Of a stretch of 17,366 nt of DNA, positions 7,643 to 14,399 are shown one piece after another. The DNA is from DATBMY01 sp036554605. Lineage in GTDB: Bacteria; Acidobacteriota; Blastocatellia; UBA7656. The DNA lies in contig DATBMY010000506.1 in the NCBI GenBank assembly GCA_036554605.1, positions 1 through 17,366 on the forward strand, in the 5' to 3' direction. Position 1 is the stretch's first letter; each line of letters begins with the position of its first letter. The notes below the pieces were generated by a model. That model was not told where the DNA came from. It searched no databases and saw only the letters and a program-made list of their open reading frames with translations. The position numbers and the translations under genes were made by a program.

Positions 7643-8338
7643 TCAGCGCATGAAGTAGTTATACCCTACGACCATATTTTTGAGCGCCCAGCCGGGCAGA
7701 CTGTTTGCCAGCAATGCGCTCGCGATTGTATGTGTGAGGGCATTCGCAAGCAGGTTTGGCGAGCGATCAAACTCCCGCGCCCAGACGTATCCGCCCAGCG
7801 CGCAGGCGACGGTGAGCGCCGGATTCGGCAGGTGCAATAACGCAAAGAGCGCGGCGATCACAAGGCGGCTTTTGCCGCGGTCCTCGATTATCTGTTCCAC
7901 ACGGCGACCGACGAAGACCAAAAGCATGTATTGTTGCAACAATGCCCACAGCGGGACGCTGGCAAGCATGGTAAAGAACCTTGCTCCGAACCTTACTGAG
8001 CCTGCCGTAAAGCCGATGGCGATCACGCAGGCCGCGAACGCCGCGAGCGGGGCCGAAAGGTGAGCAAGAGTCGTAAAGAGATTATCGATCCGAAATCCGA
8101 CGCTTCGCGCGCCTGGATGATCGCGCAGGTGACAGGTGATGAGCAGCGCGATAATGACAAGAACAAGTCCCGCGTATGCCGCGCGGCTGTCAGGCACCAG
8201 GGGCACGACCCACATTATCACTTCCACGCAAGCGATCAGGCATATCAGCTCGGCCGCCGCGGCGCCTACCGCGGGCCTGAGCCTGACTTCTGTTGCCGTA
8301 GAGGTCGCCATAACTCGCATAAATTTTACAGGGGACAT
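7643..8338 (-). CDS. CPBP-family intramembrane protease homologue with altered glutamate motif
   Basis: CPBP (Abi/Rce1-type) proteins are membrane metalloproteases that cut prenylated proteins or bacteriocin-related peptides. This 231-residue, strongly hydrophobic protein has the family's later motifs: FALLHLPNP (His169), and ANALTHTIAS (Asn199, His203). The first motif, usually a Glu-Glu pair followed by Arg, reads Gln135-Gln136 in PLWALLQQYMLLVFVGRR, so both acidic residues expected for catalysis are absent. It may be inactive or a divergent subfamily. Three in-frame ATGs compete (8338, 8320, 8311) and none has a good ribosome site, so the start is uncertain. It is 81 bases upstream of radA on the same strand and divergent from the M1-like gene. 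Confidence 0.7.
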   Translation of the reverse strand: MSPVKFMRVMATSTATEVRLRPAVGAAAAELICLIACVEVIMWVVPLVPDSRAAYAGLVLVIIALLITCHLRDHPGARSVGFRIDNLFTTLAHLSAPLAAFAACVIAIGFTAGSVRFGARFFTMLASVPLWALLQQYMLLVFVGRRVEQIIEDRGKSRLVIAALFALLHLPNPALTVACALGGYVWAREFDRSPNLLANALTHTIASALLANSLPGWALKNMVVGYNYFMR

Positions 8339-8396
8339 GGAGGCGAAACAACGGATCGCGTCTGCAAGGAAGAGCCTCTTCAGGCATTCATTATCA

Positions 8397-8430
8397 GGGC
8401 GAAAGGCGCCCGCGCGACGTCTAGTCGCGC
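8397..8430. repeat. Two tandem inverted repeats between the CPBP and M1-like genes
   Basis: GGGCG/CGCCC (8397-8411, loop AAAGG) is followed directly by GCGCGAC/GTCGCGC (8412-8430, loop GTCTA). Both are perfect. The second covers the -35 region of the promoter candidate that precedes the M1-like gene. They could be protein-binding sites or hairpins in the plus-strand sequence. Confidence 0.45.
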
Positions 8431-8440
8431 AAGTAAGCCG

Positions 8441-8458
8441 GATGTTATAATTAACATC
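8441..8458 (+). promoter_or_regulatory. Extended -10 promoter embedded in an operator-like palindrome
   Basis: TGTTATAAT (8443-8451) is an extended -10 element 44 bases before the M1-like ATG. It lies inside the perfect inverted repeat GATGTTA-TAAT-TAACATC, so a dimeric repressor bound here would cover the promoter. No -35 consensus is seen at 17 bases (AGTCGC), which fits an extended -10 promoter. A regulator is inferred, not identified. Confidence 0.5.
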
Positions 8459-8494
8459 GGATTATACCAATCAGTTCAAAGGAAGAGATACAGA

Positions 8495-10522
8495 ATGGTA
8501 CTCAGAAAAATGTGCAATAGAGCCCTGGCGTCTATGGCGCTTGTCCTGGCGCTGGCGTTTGCGACCGCCGCGCCGGCCCAGACCGAACAAGGCGCGACGA
8601 TTGATATAACGCACTATAAGATAAGCGCGGAGCTGTTGCCCGATTCGCACACACTTAAAGCAACGGCGGTTGTAACATTCAAAGCGCTCAAGCAGACCCA
8701 GTCGGCCGTCCTTGAGATGAACGGTTCTCTCACCATAAGCTCGGTCAAGGGGCCGGACGGCAAGACCGATCTCCAGTTCATACAGGACCGCGTCAACGAG
8801 ATGAACGTGAGGGTGAACCTGGGGCGGCTTTATGAAGCCGGGGCCGATGTGACTTTGACCTTTGCTTACTCCGGCCCGCTTGCCACACCAGAAGGCGGCC
8901 CGGTGCCCGACGCGAAACTCGCTTATGTCGGCCCCGAGATGGCTTACCTTTATTACGCGGCGCGGTGGTTCCCTTTTCATGGCTATGCGGCCGACCGCGC
9001 GACCTCTGATATAAGCATAACCGTGCCCGCAGCCTGGGTGGTTGCGGGCCATAGCGCCACGCCGGTCACGCCGGTGGCGGGCAAGGACGGCCGTAAGACT
9101 TTTACCTTCCAGCAGACGCAGCCCGTGCTGACGGGCTCTTTTGCCGCCGGCCAGTTTATAAACCGCACGATCACGTCAGGCGGGATGAATATAGATACGT
9201 ATGCCCTGCCCGGCAATGAAGCGCGCCTTCAGGAGTATGGCCAGGAGATAGCGCAGATCATGCAGTTTTATAATTCGCGTTTCGGGCCTTATGCCTTTGG
9301 CAATCGCTACGTCATAGCGCAGGTCGACGACGAGACGCTGGAAAGCTACAGCGGGTCGGGCATAGCTTTCTTCTCGCAGAGGACGCTCGCGGCGGACAAG
9401 GGGCTCCCTGTGGGGGAGATCGCCCGTGAAGTGGCTTACCAGTGGTGGGGCCAGGCGGTCGGGCTTAAGAGCTTCGATCACATCTGGCTTTCGCAAGGGC
9501 TCGCGCAATATTCATCGGTGCTCTACCGCGAATCGCGACAGGGCGCAGCCGAATTCGTCGAGACGCTCGCGGAGTTGATCGAGCTTGCGCTCGCCTTCGA
9601 GCAGGAAGCGTCGATACGTAACGCCCCAGCCACTATCAACGACCAGTCGCCCGCTTTCCGCTCGATCATCTTCTACAAGGGCGCGTATGTATATCATATG
9701 CTGCGCACAACGGTGGGTGACGACAAGTTTTTCAACCTGGTGAAGAACTACTATGCGACCTACAAGGGAAAGAATGCCGGCATCGGTGATTTCGAGACTC
9801 TGGCCAACCAGGGGACGGGCATGAACCTGCGCGGGTTCTTTGGGTTGTGGGTCGATTCGACCGGCGTGCCCGAATTCAAGGTCGAATACTCAATAATAAG
9901 GACCCGGGAAGGCAAGTTTAAAGTGCGCGGCACGGTGCGCCAGAACCTCGATTCATTCCGCGGGCCGGTGACGCTGCAACTCGAAGCCGAGGGCGGCCGC
10001 GAGGCGAAGACGACTATTGACTTGCAGGGTACGTCGGCCGATTTCGAGCTTGCTGCCGAAGGCAAGCCGCTTGATGTGATTGTCGATCCTGAAAACCGTT
10101 ACCTGCGCATATCGGATTCGCTCAAGGTGGCCGTGGTGGTGCGTCGCGGAATACAGCACTACCAGCGCGAAGAGTATCACGAAGCGGAGGAGCAATTCCG
10201 CGCGGCTATAAAGCTCAGCCCGCGCTCGTCGCTTGCGTGGTATCAACTGGGGCTGCTCTACATGGAGCAGCGCAACTGGCAGAAAGCGCGCGAGTCGTTT
10301 ACCGAAGCGCTCAACGGCGATCTTGAGCCGTCGTGGATAGAAGTCTGGTCCTATATACGCAAGGGCAACGCCTGGGATGCCGAGGATAACCGCGACCGCG
10401 CCGTGGCCGAATACACAAAGGCCAAGGAGACAGGCAACAATTTCAATAACGCTCAGCAGGCAATCGAAAAGTACCTGGGTGAGCCTTACAAGAAGGAACG
10501 CACCGGCTCGCCCACGAGCTAG
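8495..10522 (+). CDS. Secreted M1-aminopeptidase-like protein lacking zinc ligands, with C-terminal TPR
   Basis: The 675-residue product has a signal peptide (LASMALVLALAFATAAPAQ) and an N-terminal beta domain starting ATIDITHYKISAELLPDSHTL, as in M1 peptidases. An M1-like catalytic region follows, then an Ig-like segment and a TPR region (about 555-660). M1 enzymes bind zinc through HExxH and a Glu in a downstream NEGFA motif. Here those positions read Arg311-Glu-Val-Ala-Tyr315 and SQGLA (Gln334), while the flanking QWWG and WL are intact. All three metal ligands are therefore missing and aminopeptidase activity is unlikely; a binding or scaffold role through the TPR is inference. ATG 8495 is chosen because AGGAAGAG lies 8 bases upstream and the signal peptide follows; the frame is open back to 8060 but overlaps the divergent gene. 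Confidence 0.88.
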   Translation: MVLRKMCNRALASMALVLALAFATAAPAQTEQGATIDITHYKISAELLPDSHTLKATAVVTFKALKQTQSAVLEMNGSLTISSVKGPDGKTDLQFIQDRVNEMNVRVNLGRLYEAGADVTLTFAYSGPLATPEGGPVPDAKLAYVGPEMAYLYYAARWFPFHGYAADRATSDISITVPAAWVVAGHSATPVTPVAGKDGRKTFTFQQTQPVLTGSFAAGQFINRTITSGGMNIDTYALPGNEARLQEYGQEIAQIMQFYNSRFGPYAFGNRYVIAQVDDETLESYSGSGIAFFSQRTLAADKGLPVGEIAREVAYQWWGQAVGLKSFDHIWLSQGLAQYSSVLYRESRQGAAEFVETLAELIELALAFEQEASIRNAPATINDQSPAFRSIIFYKGAYVYHMLRTTVGDDKFFNLVKNYYATYKGKNAGIGDFETLANQGTGMNLRGFFGLWVDSTGVPEFKVEYSIIRTREGKFKVRGTVRQNLDSFRGPVTLQLEAEGGREAKTTIDLQGTSADFELAAEGKPLDVIVDPENRYLRISDSLKVAVVVRRGIQHYQREEYHEAEEQFRAAIKLSPRSSLAWYQLGLLYMEQRNWQKARESFTEALNGDLEPSWIEVWSYIRKGNAWDAEDNRDRAVAEYTKAKETGNNFNNAQQAIEKYLGEPYKKERTGSPTS

Positions 10523-10540
10523 GCCAATCGTGCCCTTCCG

Positions 10541-10580
10541 GAAAAGCCAAATGCCGCTCGCGAGCGGCACTTGGCTTTTC
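10541..10580 (+). terminator. Very strong terminator of the M1-like gene
   Basis: GAAAAGCCAA (10541-10550) pairs with TTGGCTTTTC (10571-10580). Inside it, after one A/C mismatch, is the perfect palindrome TGCCGCTCGCGAGCGGCA (10552-10569). It begins 18 bases after the stop codon. Confidence 0.85.
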
Positions 10581-10601
10581 TATTTACCGGTGCTGTATAC
10601 T
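10571..10601 (+). promoter_or_regulatory. Possible promoter of the small gene at 10644
   Basis: TTGGCT (10571-10576) and TATACT (10596-10601) are separated by 19 bases. The -35 box would overlap the last arm of the upstream terminator. Spacing is long, so this is only a candidate. Confidence 0.3.
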
Positions 10602-10643
10602 TTGGCGGTGGATGCTTGCGCCACGAGCTAAGGAGAAACTCTA

Positions 10644-10982
10644 ATGCAAGCGAAGAAAAAGACCGTAGCTCTGGTTGAGCCCGACGCGGGCAACATAGAT
10701 GCTTCGCTACAGAAATCGATCCTGACTCAATACGCTAAAAAGCACGGCATCAATATCGATGTCATGTATGGGGAGCGGGCTCCGCTTGCGGGCGCGGCCG
10801 GTAGCATCGATCATCGCAATGTGGTCAACGATGTCAGGAGCGGCGGCGTAGGCCTCCTGCTTTTAGTTCAAGATGTGCGGCATTCGGTACCTGAAGAGCT
10901 TTTGCGAGAGTGTGAAAAGGCCGGCGTTAAGGTTAAGTTCATAGACGTGCAGCAAGAGCGCGGATTGATGCAAACACCTTGA
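10644..10982 (+). CDS. Small protein with a layout like a serine-recombinase N-terminal domain, catalytic residues absent
   Basis: The 112-residue product has AGGAG 8 bases before ATG 10644. I do not recognise the family with certainty. Its layout resembles the N-terminal domain of serine resolvases: a beta strand (KTVALVEPD), a helix after an ASLQKSILTQYAKKHGI segment, a second strand (NIDVMYGE), a helix ending NDVRSGGVGLLLLVQD, and a final EKAGVKVKFIDV strand. The YxRxS motif with the nucleophilic Ser would fall at LVEPD, and the DRLSR motif at QDVRH, so neither catalytic element is present. It stands alone between the M1-like terminator and tRNA-Ala. The resemblance is inference from pattern, not alignment. 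Confidence 0.7.
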   Translation: MQAKKKTVALVEPDAGNIDASLQKSILTQYAKKHGINIDVMYGERAPLAGAAGSIDHRNVVNDVRSGGVGLLLLVQDVRHSVPEELLRECEKAGVKVKFIDVQQERGLMQTP

Positions 10983-10997
10983 CGGACAGGCCGAAGG

Positions 10998-11027
10998 TTG
11001 ACTCTGTAAGAAGCGCTTTGCTACTAT
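10998..11027 (+). promoter_or_regulatory. tRNA-Ala promoter
   Basis: TTGACT (10998-11003) and TACTAT (11022-11027) are separated by 18 bases, and the tRNA begins 16 bases after the -10 box. Confidence 0.65.
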
Positions 11028-11043
11028 TTCCGTGCGTCGAAAA

Positions 11044-11116
<73 letters not shown>

Positions 11117-11125
11117 TTTTTAGTT

Positions 11126-11383
11126 TCAAAGATTTAGCGGGAGGCTTGAACCCTCCCGCTTTTTCATTGTGACCAGATTGTGACCTGAATCTTCTGAATC
11201 CTTCACTCTGGCCGCTTCTTCTACCACTCGTCGCTTTGCATAGTCGGTGGCGGGTGTGTAGCGAGCCGTCATTCGCAAGTCTGCATGTCCTAACAACTCT
11301 GCAATTGTTGAGGGCTGCGCTCCTGACTCGGCCCACCGCGTTGCCGCCCGGCCCGCAAGTGCAGGGACAATCCGGCGCGGTTT
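11126..11383 (-). pseudogene. C-terminal remnant of a tyrosine recombinase (phage-type integrase)
   Basis: Eighty-five codons without a usable start, ending in TGA at 11126, read PALAGRAATRWAESGAQPST followed by IAELLGHADLRMTARYTPAT. This is the end of a tyrosine recombinase: the conserved GH of box II and the nucleophilic tyrosine in ARYT are both visible. The frame is blocked upstream by a TGA at 11384-11386. A different frame from ATG 11438 (SYSGEPSYQTDLARELMK) leads into this point, which suggests a frameshift. The Arg and Lys boxes of the catalytic domain and the whole N-terminal domain are missing, so the gene is dead. It faces the tRNA-Ala 3' end, as an integrase of a tRNA-targeted island would. 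Confidence 0.75.
11136..11164 (+). terminator. tRNA-Ala terminator
   Basis: AGCGGGAGG (11136-11144) and CCTCCCGCT (11152-11160) form a perfect nine-pair stem with loop CTTGAAC, continuing into a T run that ends at 11164. It starts 20 bases after the tRNA and overlaps the last codons of the recombinase remnant on the other strand. Confidence 0.85.
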
Positions 11384-11434
11384 TCATTAACTCCCGCGCA
11401 AGGTCGGTCTGATAGCTCGGCTCGCCGGAATAGC

Positions 11435-11659
11435 TCATGGTGTCGCCGTCGCACGCCAGTCCTCAACGTAGGTTACCTGTAAAGCCTCTATCCGGCCCCG
11501 CGCGCCTCGCATCGCTCGGGCGGCGACTTCCGAGAGTTCGGCCGGATAGGCGGGCAGATCAGCGCGCTTGATAAACATTGGGCCATCACGCTGAGAGGCG
11601 TAAAGGACTCCCCGCTGTATGAGCAGGCCCGAGCATTCAACCGCGCGATGTACGCGCAC
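11435..11659 (-). CDS. Hypothetical 74-residue protein of the tRNA-adjacent remnant
   Basis: GTG-started frame (11659) whose TGA overlaps the ATG of the broken recombinase frame (ATGA), an arrangement seen between small accessory genes and integrases. The product is basic and alanine-rich near PAYPAELSEVAARAMRGARG. I do not recognise it. A plus-strand frame over about 11476-11661, closed by TGA and with high third-position GC, reads HWAITLRGVKDSPLYEQARA and is an equally plausible fragment. Only one of the two is likely to be real. Confidence 0.35.
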   Translation of the reverse strand: MRVHRAVECSGLLIQRGVLYASQRDGPMFIKRADLPAYPAELSEVAARAMRGARGRIEALQVTYVEDWRATATP

Positions 11660-11717
11660 TGAGAAAGCGGGACAGGGCTATCAAGGCTCTGCCCGAACCT
11701 TATTAGGAGAGCAAACC

Positions 11718-12014
11718 ATGAGCGCGACAAGAGAGCAGACTACCTTAGAGCAGATCATCACCCTTGACGAAAAGACGGCCCGCATAACGGGCCGGTGCCT
11801 GTACGGGCGCGAACTCGAACAGATGAGAGCAGAGCAGCTTGAAAGCCTGCTTGAAATCATCAAACGCGAATCGGCAGAGAAAGCCGCGAGAAACGACCCG
11901 GCTAATTGCTTCCACTATGGCCGTCCGAACTATGGAGACACGGCGCGGCATATTTGGTGCAAAGAGGGTATGAGCATAAATGAATACAATCGAGTGCACC
12001 GCAATAGCTTCTAA
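11718..12014 (+). CDS. Hypothetical 98-residue protein
   Basis: ATG 11718 is preceded by AGGAG with an 8-base gap, a good start; the longer frame from 11619 is not needed. The protein has a helical, charged middle (RELEQMRAEQLESLLEIIKR) and a C-terminal part with two cysteines and two histidines (NCFHYGRPNYGDTARHIWCK) that could bind metal, though the spacing fits no motif I know. It lies in the stretch between the recombinase remnant and the cassette array and is probably accessory. Function unknown. Confidence 0.65.
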   Translation: MSATREQTTLEQIITLDEKTARITGRCLYGRELEQMRAEQLESLLEIIKRESAEKAARNDPANCFHYGRPNYGDTARHIWCKEGMSINEYNRVHRNSF

Positions 12015-12063
12015 CATTAGGCGGGCCTGGTGTCCGCCCTTCACCTCGAAAGGATAAACGATC

Positions 12064-12144
12064 ATGTTGATAAGAACAGCAAAAGCGACTGATTACCGCA
12101 TGGAACGGGGCTTGAGAATTTTCCAGGCTGACTGTGATTTTTAG
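12064..12144 (+). CDS. Possible 26-residue small protein or truncated gene start
   Basis: An ATG at 12064 with AAAGGA nine bases upstream opens a short frame, MLIRTAKATDYRMERGL and onward, closed by TAG at 12142-12144. It follows the 98-residue gene by 49 bases, with a GGCGG/CCGCC hairpin between them. The good ribosome site suggests a translated small gene or the head of a gene cut off by rearrangement. I see nothing else in 12145-12237. Confidence 0.3.
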   Translation: MLIRTAKATDYRMERGLRIFQADCDF

Positions 12145-12237
12145 ATATTTCAGAGGAGGTGCGTCCTCATTCCTGATATATGCAACGATGCCCCGCCCGG
12201 TTGAACGATACCATTGCCGCATAATTATTTTACTCAT

Positions 12238-12795
12238 TTACTCGCGCATCGAGTCAGCTTCCTCGTCAAGCAATCTCGTAGTTTTCTCTGTCACGCTCGG
12301 CGGTTGAGCCATCTCCCCGGTCACCAGCCTCCGAGCAGTGAAGTCCTCAATGGGCCCAACCCGCGCCGGGCGCAATTGAGGGTTGCGCTCGGCAGCGCCT
12401 AGTTGCGCAGGCATTACAGAGCCGACGTGGGATGGTGAGGCCTCTGTTTTTACCCGCGGCCCTTTCTCTTCTTTGAAGGTGCCGTAGAGCAGGCGCGCAA
12501 AGCCGGCGACGAAACAAAGAACGGGCAGCAGAATGAGAATTGCGAAAGCGTCATTTATGGCTGTAAGCAGGCCCGCAACAAGCGCCAGCGGCAAGCTCGC
12601 CAGCATGATGCATACGCCTTTGCGAACTCCTCTCAGGGTCCGGGAGAGTTGGCCCGCCTGCGCTCCGGCCTCACGATCCGCGAGTGCGCCGCCGCTGGCG
12701 ATCAACTCTCTGACGGCGCCCAGTGGGAAACCACAGCGAGAGCAGAAGCGCACTTCATCCGACACTTGTTGCTGACTACATTTCGGACAATACAT
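12238..12795 (-). CDS. Zinc-ribbon membrane protein of unknown function
   Basis: The 185-residue product starts with a zinc ribbon (Cys3, 6, 18, 21 in a CPKC ... CSRCG arrangement). It then has an acidic linker, two membrane segments (about GVCIMLASLPLALVAGLLTA and AILILLPVLCFVAGFARLL) and a polar C-terminal tail facing one side of the membrane. Such ribbon-plus-helices proteins are common in bacteria with unclear roles. ATG 12795 has GGGGG six bases upstream and puts the ribbon at the N-terminus; ATG 12822 is in frame but has no ribosome site. It lies beyond the last recognisable attC and in the same direction as the cassette genes, so it could be a terminal cassette that lost its attC, or a resident gene flanking the array. 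Confidence 0.75.
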   Translation of the reverse strand: MYCPKCSQQQVSDEVRFCSRCGFPLGAVRELIASGGALADREAGAQAGQLSRTLRGVRKGVCIMLASLPLALVAGLLTAINDAFAILILLPVLCFVAGFARLLYGTFKEEKGPRVKTEASPSHVGSVMPAQLGAAERNPQLRPARVGPIEDFTARRLVTGEMAQPPSVTEKTTRLLDEEADSMRE

Positions 12796-12907
12796 GAAAG
12801 CCCCCGGGAAAAAGCTACCCATTGTTCGCTAATTCACTGAACTATTACGAACAGCACATTAGTTAATTTCATCGATTTCACAGGCTTGATCTATGACGCC
12901 ACCGGAG

Positions 12908-12993
12908 GCTTAACGCTCCGCGTCAGCGAGCGCGGGGGCACGAGGGAGAATGAAGCCTTCGTTTTCGCGCTCCGCTGCACGCGCTTGTTAGAC
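12908..12993 (-). repeat. attC site 1 (end of coiled-coil cassette)
   Basis: Read on the minus strand: R'' GTCTAAC (12993-12987), then AAGC and the L'' arm GCGTGCAGCGGAGCGCG. A variable loop, the L' arm CGCGCTCGCTGACGC and R' GTTAAGC (12914-12908) follow. The L'' arm carries extra unpaired G bases against L', which sets the orientation. 86 bases. It ends 46 bases after the coiled-coil stop. Confidence 0.9.
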
Positions 12994-13039
12994 GGCGGCC
13001 CTCCAGTTGAACACTTATCTCTGTCTGCGTGTGAATTTC

Positions 13040-13387
13040 CTAGCTTGTGGGTCCGCCGTTCCCACCTCTGTTTATATACCGCTCTACTACATCAATTAGT
13101 GCATTCAGTCTTTGATCACTGTGCGCCTGTGCCTCGGCCAACTCGGCTATCCTATCGTCTGCCCTCGCCTGCGCTTCTGCTAATGTGGTCATCTTTTCAG
13201 TCAACTTGCTTATCCCTGATTCAATAACATCTAATCGTTCATCTGTAATTCTTGCGATATTGACGAGCGTTGTAAAAGCATCCTCCAGACGAGTCAATCG
13301 CTCCTCATCTCTTTGCACTCTAGTGACAAACTGCGCCTGCTGCTCGAGTATGAATTCGATTGTTTTCTGCATCTCTTCATTAGTCAT
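13040..13387 (-). CDS. Cassette gene: coiled-coil protein of unknown function
   Basis: The 115-residue product begins MTNEEMQKTIEFILEQQAQF and is almost wholly helical, with heptad-like runs (RLTRLEDAFTTLVNIARITD, then LTEKMTTLAEAQARADDRI) and a near repeat of LAEAQA. A short glycine-rich tail follows. Proteins with this opening are frequent, unassigned coiled-coil proteins in several environmental phyla, from memory. ATG 13387 is chosen; an AAGGGGA lies about 12 bases upstream, longer than ideal. The frame stays open to a TTG at 13459. Its stop is 46 bases before attC 1. Oligomerisation is likely from the coiled coil; any function is unknown. Confidence 0.8.
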   Translation of the reverse strand: MTNEEMQKTIEFILEQQAQFVTRVQRDEERLTRLEDAFTTLVNIARITDERLDVIESGISKLTEKMTTLAEAQARADDRIAELAEAQAHSDQRLNALIDVVERYINRGGNGGPTS

Positions 13388-13470
13388 AGCGGAGGTCTTC
13401 CCCTTAGAAAAAGTAGCAACTCCGAGCTGAAGTTTGGCGCGATTGGTTGACTGAGCCAACTCGTCAAGCC

Positions 13471-13557
13471 GTCTAACGCCTCGCGTCAGCGGGCGCGGGT
13501 GGCACGAGGGATAATGAAGCCTTCGTTTTCGCGCTCCGCTGCGCGCGTTTGTTAGGC
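13471..13557 (-). repeat. attC site 2 (end of FG-GAP-like cassette)
   Basis: Minus-strand R'' GCCTAAC (13557-13551), arms GCGCGCAGCGGAGCGCG and CGCGCCCGCTGACGC, R' GTTAGAC (13477-13471); 87 bases. Nearly identical to attC 1 even in the terminal loop (shared GAAGGCTTCATT block), suggesting the two derive from one source. Confidence 0.9.
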
Positions 13558-13582
13558 CGCGCTTTCTTGCTTCAAATCTTTA

Positions 13583-14044
13583 CTATTTTATTTCTCTTAT
13601 CGTCTTCCCAACCCATCGGTATTTTCCTTCCTTCTTTATGCTTGGGCAACATATCGGGTCATTCTTTCCATATATCTTTTCGTCTGTGTATATGATCCCA
13701 CTCTTCACAGATCTTAGCTTTGCCTCTCCTTTGAGATTATATGCTGCTATGGGTTTGTATCCTTCGTTGGTCTTAGTAAGTATTGTTAACGTATTATGCC
13801 AGTAGGTCGGCCCCAGCAGCGTCCACACCAATACTATCTCCGATTTTCCGTCACCATTGAGGTCAGCAATTGCACTGCCTTGTGAGTCTGCGCCTTCCGT
13901 GTCAGATTTCTTCGAGGACAAGTAGCTTTTAATCGCTTTCTCAGCGTCAATATCAACATTTTGTTGAAAAGCCTGTGTTGAGAAAGTAATGATGGAAAGT
14001 CCAACAAATGCGAGGGGGAGTAAGACAAACCGGTTATCGATCAT
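13583..14044 (-). CDS. Cassette gene: secreted protein with FG-GAP-like calcium loop
   Basis: The 153-residue product has an N-terminal signal peptide (FVLLPLAFVGLSIITFSTQAF) and a helical segment (DAEKAIKSYLSSKK). A DLNGDGKSEIVLVW loop typical of FG-GAP/VCBS calcium-binding repeats and a C-terminal part with a CCPS pair follow. ATG 14044 has GGAGG five bases upstream. It is visibly richer in A and T than its neighbours, a sign of a different origin. The stop is 25 bases before attC 2. It is probably exported and may be a lipid-free periplasmic or extracellular protein; the function is unknown. Confidence 0.8.
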   Translation of the reverse strand: MIDNRFVLLPLAFVGLSIITFSTQAFQQNVDIDAEKAIKSYLSSKKSDTEGADSQGSAIADLNGDGKSEIVLVWTLLGPTYWHNTLTILTKTNEGYKPIAAYNLKGEAKLRSVKSGIIYTDEKIYGKNDPICCPSIKKEGKYRWVGKTIREIK

Positions 14045-14104
14045 AGGTGCCTCCAGGAATCAAATCTCAGGAAGGATAAGCTATATTTCTGTAAACAATC
14101 AATA

Positions 14105-14149
14105 TCGAGGTTTCGTCCAAGTCCCATTGCAAGCCGAGTAATGTTGGGC
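14105..14149 (-). repeat. Possible half attC near the start of the FG-GAP-like cassette
   Basis: On the minus strand GCCCAAC (14149-14143) is followed by a GGCTTGCAATGGGAC arm-like stretch, resembling the R''-L'' side of an attC. No matching L'-R' side follows. It starts only 20 bases inside the cassette, so it may be what is left of an earlier cassette removed by deletion, or chance. Confidence 0.25.
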
Positions 14150-14168
14150 GGCCTGCGATCCTGCGTCG

Positions 14169-14255
14169 GCCTAACGCTCCGCGTCAGCGGGCGCGGCGTA
14201 GTTGATGGAACATGAGAACATCGCATTCGCGCTCCGCTGCACGCGCTTGTTATGC
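14169..14255 (-). repeat. attC site 3 (end of methyltransferase cassette)
   Basis: Minus-strand R'' GCATAAC (14255-14249), arms GCGTGCAGCGGAGCGCG and CGCGCCCGCTGACGC, R' GTTAGGC (14175-14169); 87 bases. The loop differs from sites 1 and 2. The unusual TTATGC core matches the start of its cassette at 15287-15282. The 144 bases between the methyltransferase stop and this site hold no gene I can see. Confidence 0.9.
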
Positions 14256-14399
14256 GGCGGCTATGGTGTCAAAGGTCGTCAGCCAGTGAGGCCGCTTCAG
14301 GATGTGGCTCAGCAGCCGCGAGCTATGCAATGACACCTCGATCACAAGGCCCTTACAGACCTTCTGGCGTGCGCACGAAACCCTACCGGTGCGCTGCCT

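Noticed and set aside
12010..12045. TAAC and TTAGGCGGGC motifs resembling an attC end after the 98-residue gene
   Set aside because: The would-be R' reads GTTAGAA, breaking the GTTRRRY rule, and there are no paired stem arms of attC type; only a small GGCGG/CCGCC hairpin.
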